NCBI RefSeq assembly: GCF_027596085.1
Contig: NC_072471.1
Location: 8,621,539-8,685,538 of the forward strand
Length of the DNA: 64,000 bases
Source: Anoplopoma fimbria
Taxonomy: Eukaryota; Chordata; Actinopteri; Perciformes; Anoplopomatidae
Direction: 5' to 3'
Shown: one piece after another, positions 23,401-38,300 of the stretch
Layout: each line of letters starts with the position of its first letter
How positions within the stretch are numbered: position 1 is the first letter of the stretch
Translations under genes and position numbers: made by a program
The notes under the pieces: model-generated
The model's database searches: none
Told to the model about the DNA's origin: nothing
What the model saw: only the letters and a program-made list of their open reading frames with translations

Positions 23401-26287
23401 TGGCTACTAGAAGGAAACACAGCTGTTGCCGTCTGTTTACTCCACCTGTGGTTATCCCTGTATTCACACTACATGTGATTTCCTTGGAAATCCCCCGTGT
23501 TTGCCATGAGTCAATACTAGCAGATACAGAGAACAGGGAAATGGAGTTGGAGAGCGATAACTGATAGGTAGCAGAATGGAAGATATGGCAGCACAAAGGG
23601 CTAAGGGTTGGCTGCTGGAGCTCTTAATGAAGTCTACTTTGCTCAGGCAGCTCTCTTAAATAAACAGACACACTGCCCAAGAGTGGGTTACTAAGATTAA
23701 TGGCTAAATGATTGGAGTTTAAATTAGATTAGAGCGTTTTTCCTTCACATTTCAGCTGCTTTACCTTTCTTTTCTCACCCTCACTTGCAATGACTGAGCT
23801 GCTCACAGGGCACAAACATAATCACTCAGCTTACCTCACCACAATATTTCCCAGGGTTCTTGGCTTCACCTCCTGCATGCCGTCATCGATCACTGTGACT
23901 AGTGGAGAGGGAAGAGCAAGCAATTCATATTCAGGGATGGTGCAACATCCACTGGCGAACTAGAGGAGCAAAAATATGAAATGCTCTGCAGGGAACGAAA
24001 AGCAGTTGCTAAGTTTTATCCAGTTTGGTTTAACTGTAATTGAAGGGGAGTATAATAAACCAGAAAGCAAAATTAAATGTGTACTGTAGCTGGGATGTGG
24101 ATGGACAGTTCTGACTCTTACCATTGTAACCTGGAACAGGTTTGCCAGCCTGACCTGCAGGTGGCGTAAGTGAGTTCTCCAGACCAATGCAAGAGGAGGT
24201 GATGGCTGAGCCAGTTTCTGATGAGAAAGAGACACAGAAAGACATGAAGGCTCACATTTATGCAGAAGATCCGAAAAGTTTTAGTCAAAGCACAAGCGCT
24301 CTAGATCTGTAGTGTAACCCCACAGTTTTGACACAACCTAAATGTTTCCTGGATTTTCTGCTTTATTATGCAAATGTGAAACCTTCTTATGGGCTGATCA
24401 AAAGTGCTTGTGTGGTATAGAGTCGGTTTTCCTCTGTGAGCAGCATTAACCTACATTATGCAAAACTATGACAGCTCCTATGGGCTCTCCTCGACTCCGC
24501 CACCCAACTGTGCTCCACATAGAGCAACGGCTTGCCTGTTTGTCAGCCCAATTGGCCCACCCTGAAAATGAATCACTGAATTGATCCAGCTCAGTAAGCA
24601 AGATTATATCAGAAATAACAGCACAGCCAAGCAGCCCAAGATCAGCATCTGCCTTCTATGAAAAACTGAAATTTGAAAACACTATCTGAAGAAACACTTC
24701 TGCTTTCTTTTTCATTGGGTGTTTGTCAGTTTCTCGCCAGAAATACAAAAGCAAAGATGCAGCTGAATGCTTTCTTCTGTCGGTCATGTTTTCCTTTTCC
24801 CAAGCTTTTACTGGTAACTTAAATGAAAATAGCTTTTGTCATATTTGTTGTATTAGAAAGTTTGTCACTCAACCGCCACATTGAAAAAAGATGAGCGAGG
24901 AACAAGATTCCAAAGATTTTTCCGTCTCATATTTTGCTATCAGAATATAATGAAAATATGGCAAAAGGTTATTTTTATAGATGTTAGCAACTGTAGCTTT
25001 AACTCAGACAATGATTTCCATAATTCTTCTACTACACATTTATATTCTATCTGCCTGTTTACTAATGTTTTTCACCATCTATAGGTGCATGCTTTGTGCA
25101 CAGGGGGATATATTGATCTTTAAGACAGGACTGAGAGCTTCATTGGCTGATCAATTAAACATTAGATCAGATGTGTGACTACAGAAACCAGCCTTTTGGC
25201 TTTTTGACATTAATAGAGTTAATAGAAGGCAGTTAAATTACCTCAAGTGCCGCCATTTTTCTTCACCAACATGCAAATTTATGCGCAAGCTTTTCCAAAA
25301 GGTAATGAGACCATCTACTCGGTATGATGTTTCTGTCATGTATTGTGCTTGAGTTATTGCGGCCATGAGAGTCTTGGCATTTTCAACTGTTAATATGCAA
25401 ATTCATGCAGCAAGGTGCACTAAACCCTGAATCCGATCGGTTATTGCACAGGGGGTGGGAGAGTATACAGTTCTAAAATATGCAGTCAGTGGCAATGTGA
25501 CTTGTTTTCTGGGAGGGCTAAGGTCAATGGCAAAACATTCAAGCTAGCAGGCCGGTTATGCAAATGACAGCTCAGTTAGTACAATGGGGATGCGCAGAAA
25601 TGCATCTTAGGCTCCTCATTAAATCTTCAGGGAGAGCTACAGCAACAGAGGACTTCATCGGGTTACACACCTGTCAGCTACAAACAGAAAAAACTTGGGC
25701 TGCATTGAGAACTTGGCCGGTAAAATAACTTGAAAACAGAGGGACATGTTGTCACATATAGAGTTGCCCTGTGGAGTTTTCTAGTAAACAAAGTTTTGGT
25801 TTATATTCAGTGTTTGTTAAAAAACATCCCATCTTCGAGGTTGAACAAACATGTTGGATGCATTTCCTTTTTCATAAAACATTTACAAATCCTGCTTTGT
25901 TTACATCCATGTTTCTTTATGCATTGCTGCCACCTGTCAATCAGTGGAGTGGTATGAACCCTTGGCAGGACTGTGTAGTGCCTCACCTGCATGCAGTTTC
26001 TTGGTTGTTTGCACAAGAACGAACAAAACAGTGACCCACTCATAGAGAACAATTCATACAACTGATCAAAAACTGCATAGGGAACCTTTAAGTTGCAAAA
26101 TGCTGATTGCAAGGAGCATGAATCCACGAGATACCAACAGAATTCTCTGGGGAAAAAGGAAATTCTTCTAAGGAAAAACCTTAGGGAACTATGAGTCGAG
26201 AATTCAACATTGACCGAGGCAAAATCATCGCAAACATATTGTTATGGTATCCGTTTGAACAAGTAAAGTTGATATAAACTGCATTAA

Positions 26288-26340
<53 letters not shown>

Positions 26341-29300
26341 ACATTCTGTTGCTTATTTTACACTTTACACACAGGCCCAGAATGCACAAACAGGACCCTA
26401 ACAGGCATTAACTGAGAGATGTCTACTACTTATCAAACAAGTGCAAATGGCTTTAGACTTGCTTCCAGCTTCAGCCCAGCAGGTTTCAAAGACACAAGCT
26501 CAGGGCAGAAGGTTGCTGCTGGTTGAGGACGGGATTTAGTCATCAAACGAAGAGGGGGCAGATGTGGGGGTGCAAGAGTTGAATACATTTCCCAACCTCT
26601 GAACTAGCAACCACGTACACCTCATTTATCAGTGGCAGGTTAACCACTCCCTGCAGGGTTCAAAGCCCATCAGTGTCAGCAGAGACAGCATTCAGCACTG
26701 ATCATAAAAAAATAAAAAATAAAAGAGAATAAGATTTTTTTTTTATCCTTTTAGGGGAGATATGCAGTGCCGCCCACCTGGTCAGAGAGCAGGATCACGA
26801 CAGAGTGATGACACACCCCCTGTTGACCAATCATGCCCTTTGCTTGCCCCTCTGGAACACACTACTCCTTGTGCTGCAACATTTATGTAATCTGAATGGA
26901 ACTAGAGCAAAGGGGAGATACCGTCACTTGTAAGAAAGTTGAAACAGATTCATTGAAGGTAAAAGATTCATGGCATGGGATTTAAAAGAATCAGTATTAG
27001 TCTCGCAATACTGGACCAATCATAAATCACGGCCTACCAAACGTTGTGATTTCAAAATGCAAAGTTGTAGAAAAAAACGCCAGCAAGAACAGCCTCTACA
27101 TGTCCTGGATTTGTAAATGCGAATTACAACTGTTTATCTATCTATATATTTTGAAGAGAACCAACGGTGAGTAAACAGAGCAGCTGTAGAAACAACCGTT
27201 CTGCATGTTTTTCTGCTACAAAAGTGTTTACAAGCACACAACTTCTGCATAAACCCAAGATTAAGTTCCGCCCTAAAGACTTTGATTTGGTTCTGTTATG
27301 CAGTTTTCTTTAAACTTGTGTGGAAAATTGTTTCTACTTTTAGCAACAAAACCAGGGAGATTGTCTTCAGTTTCTAGTTGAGCAAAGTGTTTTGGGACTG
27401 ACTTGTGATCTAGGTCAGTATCGACACTTTTTAATTAGTGGAAGTTTTGGATAATCAGTATTTTGTGCAAAGTGATTGAATATAATTAGATATTATTATT
27501 AAAAAAGAAATTGCTTATAAAACTGTACCATAATCGACCTAGGTGACATTTTCTTATCAACTTATTTTAAAGAGCCAATACCAAGCAAACCAATATATCC
27601 ATCTGACCCTGAAAGACGCCACGAGGGTCCTTTAAAAGCTCTACTGAATTACACGTCGATTAGGGCTCGCCACAACCACTGAACCGTGTCAGCATGAGTG
27701 GAGTGTTTAAACCTCGCTGTTTACAGCAGGAGCCAGGGCTCGCTGGCGGTGACTCAGGCCCCGGGCAAGTAAATTCAAAACCCAAATGAAAAAAGACAAT
27801 ATAATTGGACCTTGACATTTTACAAGGCACACAGGGAGAGAGGGAGTGAACTGGCTGGACAGCTTTCAGGCGTGAAATCAAACCATCACAAAGCGAGGCG
27901 ATCTCAATAAAAAATGATGTCTCTAAATTGTACTCCGACGTTTTCTCTCCTCACAGAAAAGATGGTAAACTGACAAGAGCAGAGCTCAGTTTTTAAAGGC
28001 TGACTCAGATGTTTGCCAAGAACTCCTAAGGTTCCCTCACAGCCCACAATATGAAGGCGTAATAGATCATAACACAGCAGTTGTTGTTCATTTGCATTCC
28101 CACACTCCTTTGCCTCAGAGAGAAGACATACGAAAATGATTACAACATTTTGATAACCTGGACTGGTATATAAATTATACCATTTACTTCAAGCAGACAG
28201 TATCTCTTGATGTAGAAATGTGACTATTAACCCCCTCAGCACTATGATTCACCAGTAACTCAAACGTATCTACCATAAAAAACATCCCACGGAGACAAAA
28301 TCTCACTCAGTATTGTTATCTGTCCAAACTGTGTCTATTTAAGTGTTGAGATGAAAAAACGTCCTTGAGACTAAAACAGATGAAATACTTCCACTGCTAC
28401 TATTCTGGTCACATTGTGCAGAGGAGATTAAATATGCTGGATATGAAAGGTTTGCAGCACCGGCTGAGACAGGTGAGTGAACACTGGAGTGGAGTGAGGA
28501 GGAGTGAAAACATCATCTGTGAGATGGAGTCGATTACACACCCACACACACGCGCACTCTCACGCTTTGTGGTTGTGTATCTGCTTGTCTGAATGACTGG
28601 TGGTGTGAGTCTTTGGCACACATATGACACAGAATACACACCTCGGTATCAGTGTTCGTCTACTCCCATCACCCTCTTTCCCCTTTTTTGTTTGCTCCTT
28701 CTCGCTCCCTCGCGCTCTCTTTGCCTCTGTACACAAACAAATCAATCTTCCTTCGACCTGTTGGAGATGAGCTTGGCCAGTGAGAGGGCATTTTGAGTGT
28801 GATGAATGGGTTGAGTAAGGGGGAGGGTTGTTTGGGGGGGGTCAGACGAGCTGGATGGGCAATACGGTGCTTTGGCGCTATCTAACAGCCGTGCTCATTA
28901 CTAGTAGCTTGGGGGGGGACAACGACTGCTGCTCAGGGAAAAACAAAGATTGCTCTCAGATCCTGCACACTATTCTCAGCACCTCCTCAAGCACCCTACT
29001 TCGATTTGAAACAGATGAAATAACTGTCTGTTCCTCACCTCTGTATCGCCCGCACATAGAACCGATATGGGAATAAGGGATACTGGCCAAAGGCTGAGAA
29101 TGGAATAAACCTGGCCTAGAATATGAAACCCCAAAGAAATAAAGAGGCACAAGTGCTACTCCAATGCAAGCTTTTTGCATTGATGTAACATGGATTGAAA
29201 AACATTAATTATGAGTGGAAGAATAAGTGTTGGTTGTTGAATCTTCAGGCATCCTATACGTCTATACACATTATTCAATGCAGCAGAAATACACAGTGTC

Positions 29301-32300
29301 ATGTCACAAAACATTATTAAACAAGACTGTCAAAACTCAGATCATAGCAAAAACATGCAGTGCAGTTAGTTTTGAAGGTCACACATTTTTTGGTGGGGAC
29401 CAAACCAGAGCTAAAAGGAGAGTGAGAATCGGACTTGTCCAGAAACCAAAAGGTTTAAATCTAAAAATCACCATTTCAAACTTTACTTTCAATTCTAATG
29501 TGGCGGGCTATGAGATGAAATTCAACTGAAAATGTGTTAGTGTAAAAATATTTACAAATGAGTTTGTAAAATCTGCTTTGCAGGCTTAATTGTCTGACTT
29601 TCACTTTGGAATATAGCCTCTCCATTGAAACATTCATAATAGGTGTCAGGTAAATGTAGTAGCTTGCACCTGCTGGCTGACGGCAGGTTTGTACATCCCT
29701 CTCATAATTGGGCTTATGTATTGATGTTCACAGCAGAAATGCAAGTTACAAACAAAAGTTAGAAATGGCATTGAGTTATTTGAAGCATAGGAAAGAATCT
29801 AACTCCAACTGTAGCACACAAACACAAACAAACAGTCACCGATAGTTTGAACAACAACTGTCAGAAATAGCCATGGGGGATGCGTACGGTACATCATACA
29901 TATGCACAGCAGAGCTCGTGGTTGTCCTGGTGATGCGTGGTTGCTGGGGTAACTCTTTCAGGAGCTTTAACAAGACAGCTAACCCAAGGTCATTTGAAAA
30001 GCCGATGTGGCGTAGGAGGACGAGAGAATGAGAGCAGAAGGAGTGAATAGATTGTCATCGTCTTTCAACTGTTTTGTTTCATAGCACATTTAGCAAAATA
30101 GTAAAGGAAGGAAAAAATGTAAAATAAAATCATACATTTTGTAGCATACTACAGATTTTCAATACAATACAATGTTTATCGTTGAGGCAAGTGAACATGG
30201 GGTTGAGTTTTCCTCAGCCGTTTCTCTTTTGGGTCCAAGAATGAGTGACGACCAAATCTCACTCCAAACTTCAGGGATTAGTTCTGCTAGGAGTCTGTGT
30301 TGAACAATACAACTTAAACAGCTTAGACTAAGACCATTATTGGCAGTCTGCTGATGAGCCAAGCACACGAAGAAACCACAGGGTTGGTTGGCCAAGCAGC
30401 TCTGATTGGGCTCAATGTTAAAAGAAAAATAACAAGTGAACAAAGGGAAAGGGAGGGAAGAGAGAAAATGCATGGGGACTCAGAGTAGGTGCACACACAC
30501 GCACACATCCGTACCTGCTGTCCAATTTATAACTGACTTCTCAAGGGAGAACCTCAGTCCATCAGCGTAAACCATTCCATCCCTTATCACTTTTCAGACA
30601 GCTCGTTTTGTTTGCTCAGAGCCAAGTTTATGCATACAAATTCACTACTTAACTTGCTAATGTAAGAACACTTCTTGTGCCTTACCTCAGCAGACAAATG
30701 ACATAATGGCCTGGAATGAATGCTAGACGGTTAGAGAGGCGTTTTAGCAGCAGCCCCCAGAAAACAACGAGGTAACGCAAATGTGACACCTCAGCTCTCG
30801 GATATGTAATTACAGGTGCTGTGACATCTGTGCCACTGTCTCTGCAGCAATGTAATGAGACCAAGTGAGACACGAAGCCAAGGCTCCCAAGCATCTCCCA
30901 GAGGCGAGTAACAGAACGAGGGTGACATGACATAGGAATAACTTTACTGAATTAAACTGAATTCTCATTTATTTTAGCAGAAGTAATACTTTTACATTAA
31001 CATGGGTCAACTTTCACCTGCTTTTACACTGTAAAAAAGGCATGTATTAGAAAGATGTCAAATCAGATGCTATTTTAGTAAAACCAGTTGAGCTTCAAAA
31101 ACATACAGAATTTCAAGTTATAATAATAATAATATATATACAATATATACAATATAATAACAATTAACACCTAAAAATAACATTATTGTATACTTTCTTT
31201 GTGAATAGCTGGTTCTTAAATGATCAAAATGCAATAAGGACTGCTGGAGTGCAAGTACTGCAGAAAATCTGACTTGTTAAATAGTGGTGGTCCTGTCAGT
31301 GAAAAGCCTAGTACTCCTAATTAGCTCTTGGATTATTTTCTCTTTTGAAATAGCACCACAGTTACAACCAATATGTTGATAAGCTGACCACAGAGGAGCT
31401 AATTATGAAAAAGGTATCCTGCAGGTGATGTATTCAGATTTAAATCAACATTGTTGGAGCACTATTCCTGTGGAGCTTGTTGGCTTGAGGTTAAGATTCC
31501 TCATTAACCCCTGATTCAATGTGTTGCTGTCTATGTGCTGAGTTAGTGAATGCTGGGCTATTAAAAGCCTCTGTGTTTTCATCAGTGAGAGGATAAGCTT
31601 TTCAAAGTGGCTGTAGAACTGCCCTTCACGGACTCTCTGGGGCTCAGACTTTTTCTTTTTCAGGAGAAGGAAGATGTGTGGTAAACAAGTCTGTGCCAGC
31701 ACTGCATTTGGCAGAGGCCAGGGGCAGCATTGTCAATTCTACCATTTATTTGACAAGACAGGAGCTTTGAGGAGGTCCAGTTCACTTTTTCAAGGCATCT
31801 GCTGTCAGTCTGAGAGAGTCAGAAAAAACAAAGACAAACAGAGAGACAGACAGAGAGGTACCTAAAACACTACTGTAAGTCCATCCACTCACTGGTGAGG
31901 CAGCCAAACCCTGCCAACTGGAAACACACATTTGTTGCCAGGCAACACCAGTGACATCAGCAACCTTCATCATCACCCCCCTCCACCCCCTGCCAATGGC
32001 ACTTGGCTCTTAAAATAGCGCACATATTATTATCAGGCTTCAAAATGGCAGTCATTTTCTCATATGTACATAAGGGGGAAGTGAGCTGGGCTGGTTTTTA
32101 GGTGGCTCATGAGTGACAGACTATGCATTAATGTGGGTCTCTAATGTCTTTAATTTATGTGTGCAAGCCTGTGTGCTCATAAAAGAAGCATATAGGCACG
32201 GACAATATAATGAAGGTGAAAGGGGAGAGAAGGAGGAGAAAGCGCAGGTGAAAAAGTGCAGTTTGGTGGGATGTCTGGGCTGATGAGACCGGATGAATCA

Positions 32301-35300
32301 GCATATCAGATGACAACGGGAGGCTGCGAAATGATGGAGTCCACTGCACACGGGGAATAACGAGCACACCGATCACTTCCACTCTTCATCAGAAAACGAA
32401 TCTTGCCTGCACCAGCCAGGCGTTCCAGAGTGCAAACTAATCAACGAGCTAAATCGGTCAAATTAGTCAAACTCTCAGCCGCGAGCTTGTTAGCACAATT
32501 AAACATTCCCAGCAAAGAATGTGTAAATTTGTCGTTGCATGCAATCTATGACAAAAAATGTAGTGTTAAACAAACACACTGCCAGTTGGCGAGATGGAAA
32601 ACATTTTGTCTTGATATATATATTCAGCAGAAAGTCCCCCGAAATCTAAGCCGGCTGGCAATATTGTTTTCATTCTGAGGACCAGAGACATGCAACATGT
32701 GATCTCCTGTCTGCCGCACGTCACGCTGCCTCTCGCCATGGCATCACAGCAAGCCGTCTTGTGTTAGCTGACTTTCTTTCATTTTTGTTTTCAACCGGGG
32801 CCTTGTGCAGATCTGGGGGGGGGCTGTGCAAGGAGTGAGCGATACACAGTTGACTGCAAGGTAAGGAAAAGTCCTCAGGGGATGGATGAGAAAATGATCC
32901 GAACCAAATCGTGAACCTTTTTTTTTTTTTTTTTTTATGCACCCGGCACAGCTAATGAACTGTCTCCAGTGTAGGGAGATGATGTCAAAAGGTAATGAAT
33001 TAGATGATGCATCTTTTAACAGGAGCTGCAAACACACTGTTTGACAGATAAAGAATTCTATGGTGATGATGCAGCAGATTTACACCGAGACGCTGGAGAA
33101 TACACTTCTACTTCTTCTTCAGAGACAGCCGTCTAGGGTAGTAGTTCAAAAGGATTTTAATCAAAAGTCTAAACAAAAGCACAGATATTCTATTTCATTT
33201 ATTTTCAATTGAGCAGCTGAACCATATATGCTCTGAGGAAGGTCCCTCAGACTAAAGGCTAAAAAATAAAGTGTTATCTGAATAGATATGTGCGGATATC
33301 TATTTCTACCATTTTGAACTTTTTGAGATAAAGCCTTGTGAAGCGATGGTTATCCTGCACTTGAAGCATATTGAAAATGCATGTTTTTTAATTGCTACAT
33401 ACACCGGCATGCAAACTAAAAGGAGCAACCTTGATATGCATCTCCAAAGGACCTTTTTTCCTTTCGTTCCTTTTAATAATAAAATACAAAACCACTAAAT
33501 TTGAAAATAACCGCAAGTTTCAAGGATATTTAATTCCAGTTGGAATCCAGAACACGGACTAAAAACCTTAAAAAATCAATAATAAAAGAAACTATATTCA
33601 CAGTACAGCTGTATATTGTCAGGGACTTACTATGCTGTCAATAAATCCAGGTATGTTGCAAACCTGGTATCTGAACCCTTGAGGAACTAATATTTTTCTA
33701 CTTCAAAAATGAGCCGCTCTGTTCACCTACTCTTCCCATCATCGCTCATGGTGCCGGTGCGCTCCCCATCGATTACAGCTTTGGGCTGCTGAATATTACA
33801 TTCCAGGACTGAAAGCAGGCAGCTAAAAAGATTCATGAGCATCTGCACCAGTGATTGATTTTGTTCAATTTCTATCAATTTTGCAGGTGAGCTACAAGTA
33901 GAAGGACTGATATCAATATTTATAGATGAAAACCAAACGTATGAGAGACAAAAAAAAAGACCCAAGATTGAAAAACGATTCTGAGTTGGAAGCCAAAAGA
34001 CGCAAACAAACTTTGCTTTCAGGTGTTTTGACTATAATGAGTTTCTCAAGGAGGGGTCTGTCTCTCCTTTCTGTTTGGAGTAAACAAGCCTTGAATGTTA
34101 AACTGTTTTATATTGACAAAGTTGCTGCTTCTCTTCTTTTTTTGGATTAGAAGATGAAGGAGATGTGTCAAGGGCCCGACATTGTTAAAAGTTGCCTGAT
34201 TGATGTCCTGTCTCCAGAGTTACTTTCGAACAGAACATCGTGACACTCCCAGCAGGGTGACTCATGAACTCCGTACAGGCGGAAGGAGGCTGTATAATCA
34301 GCGCTCTTAACTTTTACTGACATTTGATATCTGTGTGTCAACCAGGGCTGGGCGTAAAACTATCATTCACGACAAAATCGTCCAGGATAACGCCGATACA
34401 TTTATGAGATTTATTTCCTACCAAGTTATTTTTTAATCAGTTTCTCTCTTCCTATAAGAGCCGCAGGGTTGAATTATTTTAGCCCCATTTAAGTCAGCAT
34501 AGAAATAAACAGAAATTAGTACTTAGTTGGTGCACATGTTCAAAAGTGGCTTGCAGCAGCATTCTAATAATAATGAAATGTAGATTATAAACTTAAATGA
34601 ACCTTCTGGTTTCTTTAGGGTACTTTCCTAGGGAGAATACTCTTTATTTTTGCATTTCATCTCATGTCACTGTGTAAATGGGTAAACCAATTAAAAATGT
34701 GGTCATAAATGTTTTTAAATTGAGGCCGGGGTAATATGTGTTAGTATCATAAATTAATTGTTGGTTTTAGACTCTTTTGGGAAATTGTGGTTAGAAATAT
34801 GAAATAACACCAACAGACTGTGACCACTGCAACATGTGGATACAAAAAAGGTGTTTCTGTAAAACACAGACGGCTTAAGACCAACTCTGAAAAGTAGTTT
34901 TTTCTGTAACTTCAGTAAGAAATAACAAACTAACGGTGATTTAATGAATGTGTATAACATGCCAGAGTCTCTTCACCCACGCATTTGAAGACAAACTGCC
35001 TCAGACGGACAAAGAGAAAGCAAGGGAGACGAGGAGTGACCCACTCTACCGTGAAAGAGTGGAGAACACATTTGGATTGCTGCACCGGCCGCCAGCTGCC
35101 AGATATTGAGTTTAGCAGGGGGTGAAGAATCCAATGGGATTTACACATCTAGACAGAAATCAAGAGGGTGCCAGAGGTTTTTTTTCTCCAAACTCAATAT
35201 ATCACCTCAATAGGATAGCCTCAAAGTGTGACAGGATTTTGTGAGTGGGTGAGGGAGAGAAAGGAAGGGAAAGTCAGACTGAGAAACAAACATCCCTTTG

Positions 35301-38300
35301 TTCAAGTGGGATGAAGTGTTATCTCACAAACGCTGAAGCTACAGAGAGAAAGATGGGAATCAGCAGCTCTGTTCCGCACATCCAGGCTAGGGGAAGTTTA
35401 GTAAAGTCCATCCATCTGCTCTGCCAGTCAGACGCTATCTGAAATGGAGGTACAGCTAGAGAGTAAAGGAATACATAAACAGAGTAAACAACTAAATCAC
35501 ACAGCACCAAAAGGCTTGCAGATGTCATAATCTTTTGTTTGCCTGTGTGCATCGGAGCCTGTTCTAAATCCTTTAACTCCCACACTACTAATATAAAAAC
35601 AATATGCTAGTCCAACAGCCTTAATAAAAACATCAGTGTATGGATATTTAAACTGAGCATAAAAAAAACACGACAGAGAGGGAATTCACTGCCATTATTG
35701 TGAGGGCAAATTGATTTTCCCTTTCTATGAGGCCACTATTAAGCACAAAGGTTTCAAAGCGGTGTCCCAATTCAGGAGCTGGAAGGTCACCACTCAGGAG
35801 GGTGTGTCCATCAGTACATCAGACCAAACCCAAGAGTCTGGCCTCACAAAGACTATTGTAGGAACTATTGGTGCATTTGTATTGTCCTCAAGCTCACAAA
35901 ACGCAAGTTAACCACCAGAATTTTGCCCTAAAATTGCAGAAAAACTGTTATACTTTAAATTTACAAACTACTACAAAAAACCTAACCCAGCATTGGAGTC
36001 TATTTCTGGAAGCGTTTTTTATTCATGCCTGATCATATAGATCATTGTATCAGTTTTTAATGTCAATTTGAGGGGAAATAACTGGTAACTATGTTGTGTG
36101 TAAGAAGCAAAATGAAGGCTGCTACCTTTATTTTTGGGGAGAAAAAAATGTCACAAGCTCAGCTAAAAATGGGACAGACTCCTCTGCCTGTTACAAGGTA
36201 TTCAGCCTTGAAATGCAGACTCCAGAGGATGCTGCTTTAAGCTGGAATGCAGCATATATGTGATAAGTCTACAGCAGGGTCAGTAACTCAAACTCAAGAA
36301 CCTGAATTGATAAATCACATTTCTGCAATATTACAATATTGAGCTTTTCACACTCCCATTGCGCCCAGACAGACCAATCAGTCAAGCAGGCTAATCTGCT
36401 CTCGGATCAGCGTGTGTTGCCTCTGCAAACTCAAGGTCGATGGCTTTCCAACGGTCCAACAACAGTATCGATCCCATATTTAACACAGAGATGTCGTCTT
36501 GTCCGGCATCGATCCTCCATTCTCGCAGGCAGGACATTACGAAACAAAGGGACATCCAATTGGGCTCTTTCGCTGTCGCTGGAACATTTATCATAGTTCA
36601 CTAGTACGTGAAGAGGACGGCAATCAACAATCAAGTGAGGGGGGTTGGGGCAAAACATTAGCATGATGGCATGCTGCCTGGAACAGGGTCTTATACATTC
36701 AAGAATCATTACAAACTGAGGCCTAAGAACAATGCAGGGGAAGCTGGGAACTCAAGATTCCAATTACATATCTTATCATCCAGACCCACAACAGCCATGT
36801 CATACAATAGGGTTGAATGTAAGGTGAAGAAAAGGGTGATTACAAACTTTCTAGGGAACAGCAAACTCACCATTCCGTGTCTAATGTAGGACCACTGGAC
36901 TGTGAATTAGGTACATGACCTAGCAAGTCTTAAAGTGATTAACATGACACAGCCTCTGTGAACCTTATATTGATCTAAAGTGTATTGGTGCTATGTGGCA
37001 CTGAGATATTTAGTCTGTTAATGGACTTTTTAAAAACAGGAAAGATCAAAATGGAAGTCCTTCTTTGCCAAGGCTGATTAACTATAAATTATTGTAATCT
37101 TTTTTCTTTTTTTTTTTTAAAGGGAAAATTGACAGAATTCCTACACCGATGGTCTCTCTATTGCCAGGTGTTGCCATATGGCAGAAAAATTACTTTTCCT
37201 CAATTTTACTAAAAACGTAGTAATATAAAATCCATGTTTTACAGTTTTGCTGTGAAAAGAGGGTCTTCTACTTTGATCACATCACACAAGCAGGAAAATC
37301 ATGTTGGAATGAGAAGGACATGATGTGAGGGCTTCCAAAGTTGACTTATTGTTCAATATTTAAGCAAAGATCCTTCAAGAAAAATCCAGGCCAGGTTGAG
37401 TTAACTTTTACTTTCATTATTAAAACCAGTTTAGATATGATACGCGTTTAGTAAGATGGTAAAGTAATTTGTTGCAACATGGCAACAATATACAAATGTG
37501 GAAGTAATCTGTTTGCATTCAACCTATTGGACTGTATTCGACTTACTTGGACTTGGACTTGGCCATGAGACTACGTTTACAACTTTTGATTACCCTTAAA
37601 AAGCAATGAGGTTTTTTGTAACTTTTGTAACCACCGCTGGTTGTTCTGGGTTAAAGGAAAGAAAATTATAGACCCTTATGCCACTCCAATCAGAAGGGAC
37701 AACACAGACCACTGGCCCTTTAAAGCAAGAAGGGTATATCAGGATGCAGGAGCAGGTGCTCCGATTGTGCTGTGTTTCTTTGTTTCTTTGACTTCCAAAA
37801 GAGGGGAAATTAGGTCAGAGTGGAGGATATGGTGAGAAATTGATTGAAAAACATGTAAATGACAATGAAATTAATGCTTTTGAACAATGGGACTTTCCAC
37901 GATTGCCAATTTCACCATTTACCTCCATTAAAATATTTTTGGGAAGAGAAAAAAAATCTAATATTTGCATTATTTAAGCAATTTTAAGTAATAAAATCAC
38001 ATTATATAATTCTTTGTCTGACTCAAAGCATGCTTCAGTGGCGAAGCTATTTCAATTTCAACTCCTGGACTGACAAGGTACCTCTGATTGCTTTCTTTCC
38101 TTTATCTCTTTTTTAAGCACATAACTTAGGCCTCACACCTTAGACAGTCACTCAATGTCCCTTATGGGCGCAAAGTCAATTAAACATTAGTGAACTCAAT
38201 TGAAAGTCAATGCCAATCAAACCCCTTATTTAACTGCTGCCGTGGAGAGTGTCCGATTGAAGTAATGCTCTCTGGGAGTTTTCCCACCTGACAATGGCTG

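Noticed and set aside
23892..23904. The earlier TAG acceptor for acss3 exon 11.
   Set aside because: Using it breaks the reading frame. The CACAG nine bases on keeps the frame and matches the human protein pattern.
29227..29529. 100-codon plus-strand open frame in intron 9.
   Set aside because: No family resemblance, no splice signals in frame, and antisense to acss3.
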